Source: Deltaproteobacteria bacterium (GTDB taxonomy: Bacteria; Desulfobacterota; Deferrimicrobia; Deferrimicrobiales; Deferrimicrobiaceae). Taken from it: a stretch of 64,000 bases of DNA. The number at the start of each line of letters is the position of its first letter. The first letter of the stretch is position 1. The notes under the pieces are model-generated. The model made no database searches. It was not told where the DNA came from and saw only the letters and a program-made list of their open reading frames with translations. The stretch covers positions 43,840 through 107,839 of the forward strand of contig JACRCO010000029.1 in the NCBI GenBank assembly GCA_016218975.1, given 5' to 3'. Below are positions 17,485 to 25,433 of the stretch, in pieces. Both the position numbers and the translations under genes were made by a program.

Positions 17485-18489
17485 CTACCTCGACAGGTTC
17501 CGGCGGATCGTCAGGTTGAGCATCAGGTCCGGCGCGAAGGCGGGCTTGATGTTTTCGGTGACGGAGAATTCGTAAAGGTACCTTTCCGAAGCGTACCGGT
17601 AACCGAGGGACGCGAGCGCCGGCTTTTTCCTGAGGGAGGGAAAGATCAGGCCTTCCTGCGGGAGCGGAGTGTCCTGGATGTAATATTGGGCCACGACGCT
17701 GCTCCTCGCCGAGAGCGCTGCTTCGAGCGCCAGCGCGGCGTATCGGTAATCGTCTACAGGCAGGCGAACGTAACCCCTGATGTCCCCGGCGAAAACCTTG
17801 CCCGCGTTTGCGTGGATGACGATCCTGTCGCCGGCCTTCCAGTCCGCAAGGAAGGCGATTTTTCCATCGAGGCTTCCGTTCCCGTATCCCTTCTTCGCGT
17901 TTCCGGTGGGTAATTCCACGTCCGCCATCAATGCCGCCGCGAATCCGCCGGATGAAAAAAGGGACCGTTTCACGGTTACCCTTATATCTCCCGGCCCGAT
18001 CCCGCCGCTTTCCCCCCGGACCGCCGTTTGCCCGTCCTTCTTCGCTTCGAAGAAAAACCGGTTCGCCGATTCGCCGGCTTTCCCCGATTCGATGCCGAAA
18101 GCGCGGTGGAAATTGTCGATCCCCTTGTCCAGGAACCCGCTGCCGAAGGTGCGCAGGGGAATTTCGACGCCGAATTCGAACGACCCCGACACGGTTTTTT
18201 TGTATCTGAACTCCAGCTCGGTCACCTCCGCGTCGATAAGGAATTCGAACCCGCCATCGGATTCGATGAAGTCCACGCTGGAGTGAGTCAGGCCGATGGA
18301 CAGGGAATCACGGTACCCGGCCTGTTCCGGATAGGGGGCGTCCAGGACGGAAACGAGAGGGAAGGAATTCTTCACCGCGAGCGGGCCTTCCAGGGAATGC
18401 GATACCGCCGCGGACAGGATCCATGCAAGGCCCGATACCGCCGCTGCGGCGAAGCGGGCGGTTCCGGCGGGAATACGTGGTCTTCTCAA
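17485..18489 (-). CDS. Outer-membrane beta-barrel protein, DUF3187-like
   Basis: 334 residues with an N-terminal signal sequence (AAAVSGLAWILSAAVSHSLE). The rest shows alternating amphipathic strands: NSFPLVSVLDAPYPEQAGYR, VTELEFRYKKTVSGSFEFGV and a final strand LNLTIRRNLSR. The opening GPLAVKNSFPL resembles the DUF3187 family of predicted outer-membrane proteins. Substrate and role unknown; it converges on DUF523 with only 16 bases between stops. Confidence 0.72.
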   Translation of the reverse strand: MRRPRIPAGTARFAAAAVSGLAWILSAAVSHSLEGPLAVKNSFPLVSVLDAPYPEQAGYRDSLSIGLTHSSVDFIESDGGFEFLIDAEVTELEFRYKKTVSGSFEFGVEIPLRTFGSGFLDKGIDNFHRAFGIESGKAGESANRFFFEAKKDGQTAVRGESGGIGPGDIRVTVKRSLFSSGGFAAALMADVELPTGNAKKGYGNGSLDGKIAFLADWKAGDRIVIHANAGKVFAGDIRGYVRLPVDDYRYAALALEAALSARSSVVAQYYIQDTPLPQEGLIFPSLRKKPALASLGYRYASERYLYEFSVTENIKPAFAPDLMLNLTIRRNLSR

Positions 18490-18505
18490 ATTGAAATTCC
18501 CGGTT

Positions 18506-19798
18506 TCAGTAGCGGCGGTTGTCGAAGATCCGCTTGGTCTTTCTATCGGACCGCGGGAGGGATCCGTACGGCAGGATTTCCACCGTGCAGGACACCATGA
18601 GGTTGCGCTTCATGCCGCCGGTGATCGCGCGGGAGAGGGCGGCGTCATACCCTTCGTCAAGGTTGCCGGCCCGTTCGACCTTGACGGTCATGTAGTCCTT
18701 TCCGTCTTCCCCGTGGTCGAACAGTATCTGGTACTCGCTCCCGATGCCCTCCAATTTCGAAAGCACCTCGTCCGCCTGGCCCGGGTAGATGTTGACGCCC
18801 CGGAAGACGACCATGTCGTCGGACCGCCCGAGGATCTTGTCGTGGCGGGGGAGGATGCAGGCGCACGGACACGTCCCGTCGACGAGACGGGTCAGGTCGC
18901 GCGAGCGGTACCTGATCAGGGGCGCCGCTTCTTTCCCCAGCGTCGTGTAGACCATCTCCCCGATTTCCCCGGGAGCGACGGGGAGAAGGGTCTCGGGGTC
19001 GAGGATTTCCAGAATGTAGAAGTCGGCCCAGTAGTGGATCCCCGTCTCGTGGCGGCAGGAGAGCCCGGTGCCCGGCCCGTACAGCTCGGTAAGCCCGGGA
19101 ATGTCGTACACCTCTTCCACGCCGAGCAGTTCCTTGATCGTGGCGATCATGGCGTCGCTGGTTCGCTCCGCTCCCAGGATTATCTTGCGCAGGCGGATGC
19201 GGTCCCGGATTCCGCGTTTGTGGACTTCCTCGGCGAGTAGCAGCCCCATCGAGGCGGTGCAGCAAAGCGCGGTCGTTCCAAGGTCCTGGAGAAACGTGCA
19301 TTGGAGGTCGAGGTTTCCCGGCCCCGCCGGGATCGTCATGGCGCCGTACCGCTCGGCCCCAAGCTGGAACCCCACACCGGCCGTCCACAGTCCGTACCCG
19401 ACGCATATTTGCACCCGGTCTTCCCTGGAGAGCCCCGCCATTTCGTAGCAGCGCGCGAACATGTAGAGCCAGTCGTCGATGTCCTTCTGCGTGTAGGCGA
19501 GAATCTTCCGCTTTCCGGTCGTGCCGGAGGAAGAATGGATACGGACGATCTCCCGCGGTTCCACGGACAACAGAGGCAAGGGGTATCCATCCCGCAGGTC
19601 CTCGGAGGTGGTGAAGGGGAGGCGCGACAAGTCCTCGAGCGCCCTTATGCTTTCCGGAGTCATGCCCGCTTCTTCCAGCTTCTTCCGATAGAAAGTGGAA
19701 TTCCTCCAGGCGTGGGACACCGTCCACTGCAGGCCCTTCAATTGATGGGGCGCCAGCTCTTCGGGGGAACCGTATTTCGGTGGGAACCGTTTCAGCAT
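18506..19798 (-). CDS. paaK: Phenylacetate-CoA ligase
   Basis: 430 residues, the usual length. Adenylate-forming enzyme that activates phenylacetate (or related aryl acetates) to the CoA thioester with ATP. Visible motifs: IHSSSGTTGKRKILAYTQKD (ATP-binding P-loop), PGLTELYGPGTGLSCRHETG, LIRYRSRDLTRLVDG, and PCACILPRHDKILGRSDDMV with the C-terminal GVNIYPGQ hinge. It directly follows iorA-iorB on the same strand; IorAB plus an aryl-CoA ligase is a common anaerobic arrangement for aromatic amino-acid or arylacetate metabolism. Confidence 0.93.
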   Translation of the reverse strand: MLKRFPPKYGSPEELAPHQLKGLQWTVSHAWRNSTFYRKKLEEAGMTPESIRALEDLSRLPFTTSEDLRDGYPLPLLSVEPREIVRIHSSSGTTGKRKILAYTQKDIDDWLYMFARCYEMAGLSREDRVQICVGYGLWTAGVGFQLGAERYGAMTIPAGPGNLDLQCTFLQDLGTTALCCTASMGLLLAEEVHKRGIRDRIRLRKIILGAERTSDAMIATIKELLGVEEVYDIPGLTELYGPGTGLSCRHETGIHYWADFYILEILDPETLLPVAPGEIGEMVYTTLGKEAAPLIRYRSRDLTRLVDGTCPCACILPRHDKILGRSDDMVVFRGVNIYPGQADEVLSKLEGIGSEYQILFDHGEDGKDYMTVKVERAGNLDEGYDAALSRAITGGMKRNLMVSCTVEILPYGSLPRSDRKTKRIFDNRRY

Positions 19799-19812
19799 GC
19801 CGGTGAAAGACT

Positions 19813-20397
19813 TTATCGCTTTCCGTGCAGGATTCCAAGGGCAAGGGCCGAGATCGACGCCGCGACGAGGCTCTCCTTTCCACCGGCCCTGTGTCGGAGC
19901 GCTTCCCGGATATCATCCGGCGAGCAGAAGAGCCGCCCTCCATGATCGGCCGCGCCGAGACGTGAAAGCGCGAAGCCGAGGAGGACAAGGTTGGCCGACC
20001 GGAAAGCGCCCGACTCCCGCGCCAGTCCGTCGGCATCCACTGCGTGGGCATTCTCGCCTCCTTCAGGCGCGCCCCCCCGCGCGGAATTGACCACGATCCA
20101 GCCGCCGGGCTTCAGGAATCCCCTGTGCAGCGAGAAGTACTCATCCTTCAGCGCGATAAGCCCGTCGGCACTCCCCGGCCGCACCAGCGGGCTCGCGAAG
20201 GCGCCCGCTTTCAGGTGCGAGACGACGATCCCTCCGCGCTGCGCCATGCCGTGGGTTTCCGACGTGAGGACGGGCTCCCCCCGCAGGATCGCAGCGTCCG
20301 CCAGCAGCCGGGTGACAAAGAGAACCCCCTGGCCGCCTACGCCGCTAACGACTATCTGCTGCCCGCCGAAATTTCCCCGGACCGCCCCGCCGCTCAT
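19813..20397 (-). CDS. iorB: Indolepyruvate:ferredoxin oxidoreductase, beta subunit
   Basis: 194 residues from the ATG at 20397, which overlaps the iorA TGA by four bases and fixes the start. It carries VVSGVGGQGVLFVTRLLADA, ETHGMAQRGGIVVSHLK and SARGGAP, the gamma-type pyruvate:ferredoxin oxidoreductase domain that completes the active site of IorA. Together they decarboxylate aryl pyruvates to aryl-acetyl-CoA, reducing ferredoxin. Confidence 0.93.
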   Translation of the reverse strand: MSGGAVRGNFGGQQIVVSGVGGQGVLFVTRLLADAAILRGEPVLTSETHGMAQRGGIVVSHLKAGAFASPLVRPGSADGLIALKDEYFSLHRGFLKPGGWIVVNSARGGAPEGGENAHAVDADGLARESGAFRSANLVLLGFALSRLGAADHGGRLFCSPDDIREALRHRAGGKESLVAASISALALGILHGKR

Positions 20398-22232
20398 GCA
20401 TTTTCTCCCATCGGTCCTTCTTCCACGATCGCGCCGCGGGGACATACGTGGAGGCATACGCCGCACCCCGTGCATTGCAGGGTATCGACGAACACCCTTT
20501 GCCCCCCGTCGTCGTAGACGAGGGCGGGGCACTCGAACTGCTCAGTGCAATGGCGGCAGCCGTCGCATTCCTCGTTGACGCGAACCTTCCGCCGCGGCTT
20601 CGGGATACCGGCCTGTTTCCGGTCCATCACGCACGGCTCGCGGGCGATGACCACCGCCGGTCCTCGCTCGTGGCTGAACGCGATAGCTTCCTTCAGGAGC
20701 TTCGTGAATTCCGGCATGCGGCCCGGAATCCCCACCTTGCAGAATTCCACCCCGCACCCGCGGACCATCGCCTCCATGTCGACGGGAACCGTCGGTTCGC
20801 CGGCCGCTCCCTCGCCTGTTGCAGGGGTGGCCTGGTATCCCGTCATCGCCGTCGTGGAGTTGTCGAGTATCACCAGCACGAAACGGGCGCCCTGGACGAC
20901 CGCGTCGACGAGCGGCGGTATCCCGGCATGGAAGAAGGTGGAGTCGCCGATGGTGGCGACGATGTCGACCTTCTTCCCCGACAGGCGGTACGCCTGGTAG
21001 AACCCCGCGGCCTGGCTCACCGCGGCGCCCATGCAGAGTACCGTGTCGACCCCTCCGAGGTTAAGGCCGAGCGTGTAACAACCGATGTCGCTGGGATAGA
21101 TCCCCCGCGGCGCAGCCTTCTTTATGGCGTAGAAACTCGAGCGGTGGGGGCACCCCGCGCATAGGGTGGGCCGGCGTCCTACGCCCTTTTCGGCGGGCGT
21201 TTCCGGCTTTTCGGTAAGCCCCGCGAACCGCGCGATCGCGCGCTCGACTATTTCAGGGAGAAGCTCCCCCGCCTCGGACACCGCGCCCGTCATCCTGCCC
21301 CTGACCCGGCGCCTGTCCGCAAGCTGCATCTCGATCACGGGCTCGGTTTCCTCGAGCACCAGGATCTCATCGTGGGCGCCGAGGAGGTGGATGACGAACG
21401 CCGTGTGGAGCGGGTACGGCTGGACCACCCGGTAGAACGGCAGGCGGTCCCAAAGCCCGGATTCGCGAAGGATCTCCTCGGCATGAGCCGAAGCGACTCC
21501 CGAAGCCACCACCGCGAGCGGGCCTGTCGCGCCGGGGTTCAGGCGCAACGGCGCGGTGCGCGGCCAGGCGGCGACTGAAGAAAGCGTTTCCGAAAGTTTC
21601 CTGTGAAGCTCGTACCGGTAGGCGGGGGTGGCCGCCCAGCGTTCAGGGGACTTGTGAAAATCGGCGTTGCGCCGCAGCGGCCCCGGTATCCCCGGGAGGA
21701 TGTCCTGGCATGCGTGGCACACCCTGGTGGTCGGGCGCAGCATCGCCGGTATGCGGAACGTCTCCGAAAGTTCGTAGCCGATCCCGACAAGTTCCATGGC
21801 GTGCGCCGGGGAGGACGGGTCGAGCACGGGGACCTTCGCAGCCATCGCCAGCAGGCGGCTGTCCTGTTCCGTCTGGGAGGAATGGGGCCCCGGATCGTCG
21901 GCGCTGATAACCAGGAAACCTCCTTCCACGCCGGTGTAGGCGGCGCTCATCAGGGGATCGGATGCGACGTTCAGCCCCACCTGCTTCATGCTGACGGCGG
22001 AACGCAGCCCGGCGATGCTGGCGGTGTAGGCGATTTCCAGGGCGACTTTTTCGTTAACGGCCCACTGGATGTGCATGGGGACGTCGCATTCCTTCCGCCA
22101 CCGCACGGCCGCGGAGAGGATCTCGGATGCGGGAGTTCCCGGGTAGGAGGCGGCGACGGAGCAGCCGTTCTCCACCAGGGCGCGGGCGATCGCCTCGTTT
22201 CCCAGCATCAGGATGCGAGCCTTGGCGCTCAC
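20394..22232 (-). CDS. iorA: Indolepyruvate:ferredoxin oxidoreductase, alpha subunit
   Basis: 612 residues. The thiamine-diphosphate enzyme core has LMLGNEAIARALVENG, SYPGTPASEI and SMKQVGLNVASDPLM at the N-terminus and the TPP site CMGAAVSQAAGFYQA, ATIGDSTFFHAGI, VLVILDNSTTAMTGYQ. The C-terminus holds two 4Fe-4S motifs, CDGCRHCTEQFECP and CTGCGVCLHVCP. Substrates are indolepyruvate, phenylpyruvate and 4-hydroxyphenylpyruvate in known homologues. It lies 15 bases downstream of TRAP transporter genes on the same strand, suggesting co-transcription with uptake of an organic acid. Confidence 0.95.
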   Translation of the reverse strand: MSAKARILMLGNEAIARALVENGCSVAASYPGTPASEILSAAVRWRKECDVPMHIQWAVNEKVALEIAYTASIAGLRSAVSMKQVGLNVASDPLMSAAYTGVEGGFLVISADDPGPHSSQTEQDSRLLAMAAKVPVLDPSSPAHAMELVGIGYELSETFRIPAMLRPTTRVCHACQDILPGIPGPLRRNADFHKSPERWAATPAYRYELHRKLSETLSSVAAWPRTAPLRLNPGATGPLAVVASGVASAHAEEILRESGLWDRLPFYRVVQPYPLHTAFVIHLLGAHDEILVLEETEPVIEMQLADRRRVRGRMTGAVSEAGELLPEIVERAIARFAGLTEKPETPAEKGVGRRPTLCAGCPHRSSFYAIKKAAPRGIYPSDIGCYTLGLNLGGVDTVLCMGAAVSQAAGFYQAYRLSGKKVDIVATIGDSTFFHAGIPPLVDAVVQGARFVLVILDNSTTAMTGYQATPATGEGAAGEPTVPVDMEAMVRGCGVEFCKVGIPGRMPEFTKLLKEAIAFSHERGPAVVIAREPCVMDRKQAGIPKPRRKVRVNEECDGCRHCTEQFECPALVYDDGGQRVFVDTLQCTGCGVCLHVCPRGAIVEEGPMGENA

Positions 22233-22247
22233 CGGATGCTCCGGAGG

Positions 22248-23552
22248 CTACTTAACGAGGTCGGACAACACCAGGACCGTCCAGTAGGGGGAAATCATCA
22301 GGATGATTATGGAGACGATGTACGAAGGCATGTAATAGAAACTACCACGGAATACGGTGGCCAGGGGGATGCCCGACATCCCGGAGACGACGTAGCAGCA
22401 TATGCCGATCGGCGGCATGATGGATCCCATCGTCGTGACGATCGTTATCACCTGGCCGAACCAGATCGGATCGTATCCCAGCTGGATCACGAGGGGATAG
22501 AAAATCGGCAGCGACACGAGCAGGAATGCCAGCGCGTCCATCACGCACCCGCCGACGATGTAGCAGAGCAGGATCACCCAGAGCACCATCCATTTGGGCA
22601 GCGCGAGCGTCTGGATCCAGTCCGCGGCTTCGAAGGGGAGGCGGGTGAGCGTCAGGAACCTCGCGAATATCACGGCCCCCGCCACGATCATGAAGACCAT
22701 GCAGGAAATGCGCAGGGTGTCGGTCATGGAGTCGAGGAACTTCTTCCAGGTCAGCTTGCGGCGCGCGAGGCAGATGACCAGGCCGAAAAAGCAGCTTACC
22801 GCCGCGGCTTCCGTGGCGGTCACGACCCCGGTGAAAAGGGCGTACATGATGATCCCGAACAGCACCAGGATGTCGATCGCTTCCGGAAGCGCCTTCATCC
22901 TCTCCTTCCAGCTGAACCGCGGTCCGGCCGTCCCCCAGTCGGGGTGCATCCGGCAGATCCAGACCACCGTGCCCAGGATCGCGACGGTGAGGATGGCGCT
23001 CGGAATGACGTTGCCGAAGAAGAGTTTGCCGATGGACTGCCCGGTGTAGAGGCCGTACACGACGAGCACGATGGAGGGAGGGATGAGTACGCCCAGCGTC
23101 GCGCCGGCCGCTACGGCCCCCGCGTTCAGCTTCGGGTGGTAATTGTACTCCTTCATGGCGGGGATCGCGACGGCGCTCATCGTGGCGGCGGTGGCCGTGT
23201 TGGAGCCGGAAATCGCCGAGAAGGCGGCGGACGCCATGATAGTCGTCATGGCCAGGCCGCCGCGGTAGTGGCCGAACCACTTGTAGGTCGCGTCGTAGAG
23301 GCTGAAGTTGTAGCCGGCGTAGTGGACGATCTCACCCACGAGTATGAAGAGGGGGATAACGGTCAGCCCGTAATTGGAGAATATGTTCCACATCTCGGCG
23401 CCGACCATGGAAAAGGCGGCATCGATGGACGTGATGAGCGCGATGCCGACGAATCCCACGAGCGCCATGGTGAATGCTGCGGGGATCCGCAGGAAGAACA
23501 GGATGAAGAACATGGCGGCTATGCCGTACAAGCCGGCGACGGGGCCGCTCAC
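22248..23552 (-). CDS. dctM: TRAP transporter large permease subunit
   Basis: 434 residues with about 12 hydrophobic segments (for example GIAAMFFILFFLRIPAAFT, PLFILVGEIVHYAGYNF, GATLGVLIPPSIVLVVYGLY, MPPIGICCYVVSGMSGIPL). The DctM pattern, including PPSI and PPIGICCYV, is clear. It forms the sodium-coupled transport channel for an organic acid delivered by the periplasmic subunit. It overlaps dctQ by 4 bases and precedes iorA. Confidence 0.94.
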   Translation of the reverse strand: MSGPVAGLYGIAAMFFILFFLRIPAAFTMALVGFVGIALITSIDAAFSMVGAEMWNIFSNYGLTVIPLFILVGEIVHYAGYNFSLYDATYKWFGHYRGGLAMTTIMASAAFSAISGSNTATAATMSAVAIPAMKEYNYHPKLNAGAVAAGATLGVLIPPSIVLVVYGLYTGQSIGKLFFGNVIPSAILTVAILGTVVWICRMHPDWGTAGPRFSWKERMKALPEAIDILVLFGIIMYALFTGVVTATEAAAVSCFFGLVICLARRKLTWKKFLDSMTDTLRISCMVFMIVAGAVIFARFLTLTRLPFEAADWIQTLALPKWMVLWVILLCYIVGGCVMDALAFLLVSLPIFYPLVIQLGYDPIWFGQVITIVTTMGSIMPPIGICCYVVSGMSGIPLATVFRGSFYYMPSYIVSIIILMISPYWTVLVLSDLVK

Positions 23553-24031
23553 CTCCGGTCATCCTTGCCTGCGAAAAATGTCTCGAGCAGGTCGAGCAGC
23601 AGGGTAAGCGCAAGCACGGCGAACCCCAGGGCGGCCAGGAAAACGAACGGGTGATAGGCGACCTTCAGCGTCTCGGAAAGCTCTCCCGTCTGCATCAGGC
23701 GCTTTCCGAGCACGAAGGTCTGCCAGGAGACTATGGAGAACAGGACCAGCATGAGGGCGAAGCTGATGGCGTCCAGTACGCGCCGGACAGGGGCAGGGAA
23801 TTTTTCCGACAGGATGTCGACGACGATATGGTCCTTCCGCTTCTGGGTATAGCCAAGTGCCCCGGCGGTGACGATCGCCCCGAGGAAGGAAACGATCTCG
23901 TACGTGCCGCTCACCGGGGCCCGGAAGATCCTCAGCGCCACGTTCAACGTCGCCAGGAGCGTGAGCGCGATGAGCGCCACGCCCCCGGCGACCATAAGGT
24001 ATTTCCGCAGCTCCGCGGCGAAACGTTCCAT
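23549..24031 (-). CDS. dctQ: TRAP transporter small permease subunit
   Basis: 160 residues with four membrane helices (LMVAGGVALIALTLLATLNV, SFLGAIVTAGALGYTQKR, ISFALMLVLFSIVSWQTFVL, FVFLAALGFAVLALTLLLDL) and the DctQ-type motif QKRKDHIVVDIL. It associates with DctM. Start overlaps nothing upstream; 16 bases separate it from the dctP stop. Confidence 0.92.
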   Translation of the reverse strand: MERFAAELRKYLMVAGGVALIALTLLATLNVALRIFRAPVSGTYEIVSFLGAIVTAGALGYTQKRKDHIVVDILSEKFPAPVRRVLDAISFALMLVLFSIVSWQTFVLGKRLMQTGELSETLKVAYHPFVFLAALGFAVLALTLLLDLLETFFAGKDDRR

Positions 24032-24047
24032 GCCGTCCGGCGCCGGG

Positions 24048-25076
24048 CTACTTTTTCTTCTGCTCGTTCTTCTTCTTCAGCGCAGTTACGTCTGCGACGA
24101 TCTTTTTCCCGTCGAGGCCCTGGGCGGAAATCCGTTTTACGTAGTCGTCGACCATCGGCTGGAGAAGACCCTTCACGGTCGCCGTATCCGACGCCGACAG
24201 GCTGAACAGCTGCAGGTTATGGTTCTTCTTCGACCAATCGAGCGATTCCGCGACGTGATTGTCCACATAGTTCCCCGTCCACATCGCATGGTCGCGCCGC
24301 ATGTCGTCGAGCACCTTCTTCACGTCCGCGGGGAGGGAGTTCCACTTCTCCTTGTTCATGACCACCGCGAAGGTGACGACGGACAGGTTCGCGACGGTTG
24401 CGTTGGGAGTGTACGCCGCGAATTTGAAGTCCTTGAGGATTTCCATGGACGACACGTGCCCCTTGACGACTCCTTTCTGGAGAGCCTCGGGGGTATCGGA
24501 CTGCGGCATGGCCACCGGGATGCCGCCCAGGCGCTTGATTATCTCCGCGCTCGTGCCTGCGACGCGAAGCTCCATTCCCTTGAGATCCGCAAGCGACCTG
24601 ACCGGCGTCTTCGTCATGATGTTCATCGGCGGGCATGTGAAGAGGGTGAGGATCTTGACCTTCTCGAACTCCTTCGGCTTGTACTTCTCGATCAGGTCGT
24701 AAAGGGTGAGGCTTGCGACCCGGGCGTTCGTGAAGCCCAGTGGGAGATCGACGGCCTCGGATACCGGAAAACGCCCCGGCTGGTAGCTCATGGCGAAGTT
24801 GCCGATGTCCGCCAGGCCCGAGATCACCCCGTCGAAGATGTTCTTGGCGGGCAGCAGCGTCCCTCCGGGGAAGGTCTGCACCTTCACCTTGCCACCGGTC
24901 CGTTTCTCCACCTCCTTCACCCAATGCTCCATCTGCACGCATGGGAAAGTCGGGGCGGGGGGAAAGTTGGCATACGTGAGCTTGATCGGGTCCGCGGACA
25001 GTACGGGAGCGGGCGCAAATACCGTCACGGCGAACAGAAGCGCAATTCCGAGCGGGAGGATCTGCCTTGCTCGCAT
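24048..25076 (-). CDS. dctP: TRAP transporter periplasmic substrate-binding protein
   Basis: 342 residues from the ATG at 25076, chosen because a perfect AAGGAGGTTT lies 4 bases upstream and the next residues form a signal peptide (ILPLGIALLFAVTVFAPAPV, then LSAD). DctP features: KLTYANFPPAPTFPCVQMEH, FPGGTLLPAKNIFDGVISGL, LRVAGTSAEIIKRLGG (with the substrate-carboxylate Arg) and VVMNKEKWNSLPADVKKVLD. The ligand is probably a carboxylate; adjacency to iorAB/paaK suggests an aryl or branched keto or arylacetic acid. Confidence 0.93.
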   Translation of the reverse strand: MRARQILPLGIALLFAVTVFAPAPVLSADPIKLTYANFPPAPTFPCVQMEHWVKEVEKRTGGKVKVQTFPGGTLLPAKNIFDGVISGLADIGNFAMSYQPGRFPVSEAVDLPLGFTNARVASLTLYDLIEKYKPKEFEKVKILTLFTCPPMNIMTKTPVRSLADLKGMELRVAGTSAEIIKRLGGIPVAMPQSDTPEALQKGVVKGHVSSMEILKDFKFAAYTPNATVANLSVVTFAVVMNKEKWNSLPADVKKVLDDMRRDHAMWTGNYVDNHVAESLDWSKKNHNLQLFSLSASDTATVKGLLQPMVDDYVKRISAQGLDGKKIVADVTALKKKNEQKKK

Positions 25077-25433
25077 GGTAAAACCTCCTTTTAATGATCT
25101 TGAATGCCCATGTTGAAATCGCGATTGCCCGTTACGGCAAGGTCTTTTCGGTTTGCTCCGAAGGTCGGCGGATGCAGCATGGCCGGAAGAACGGGTACCT
25201 CGCATGGAGCATGCAACGGCGCTTGCCGGATTTGCTGGGTCCCGAAATTATGTCTGCTTTTTTCATGTAAGGCAAGGACATATCCTGCTTGCGAACGGGT
25301 CCGTATCCAAATTTTTTTTGCAATTTTGTCTACGTCGTTTCAAGCAATGTGCTAAAAATAAAAGGATGCCTTTACGATAGGTGCCACCGATTATCTACAA
25401 GGAAAGCGAATCCGTGATTCGTCAGGTAAGGGA
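25077..25433. other. Divergent intergenic region between dctP and the hybrid kinase
   Basis: About 355 bases, AT-rich from 25245 onward with T- and A-runs near 25305-25365. It holds the dctP ribosome site (25081-25090, minus) and must contain both divergent promoters. No sigma-54 or CIRCE match was found. The arrangement suggests that the kinase at 25434 might regulate the transporter operon, though nothing in the sequence proves it. Confidence 0.5.

Noticed and set aside
21603..23654. 683-codon open frame on the plus strand opposite iorA and dctM
   Set aside because: It is antisense to two well-supported genes, has a His/Gly/Arg-rich composition typical of GC-rich antisense frames, and shows no motif.
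25091..25433. Sigma-54 promoter search between dctP and the hybrid kinase
   Set aside because: TGGCAC occurs on the minus strand near 25382-25387 but has no correctly spaced TTGC partner.
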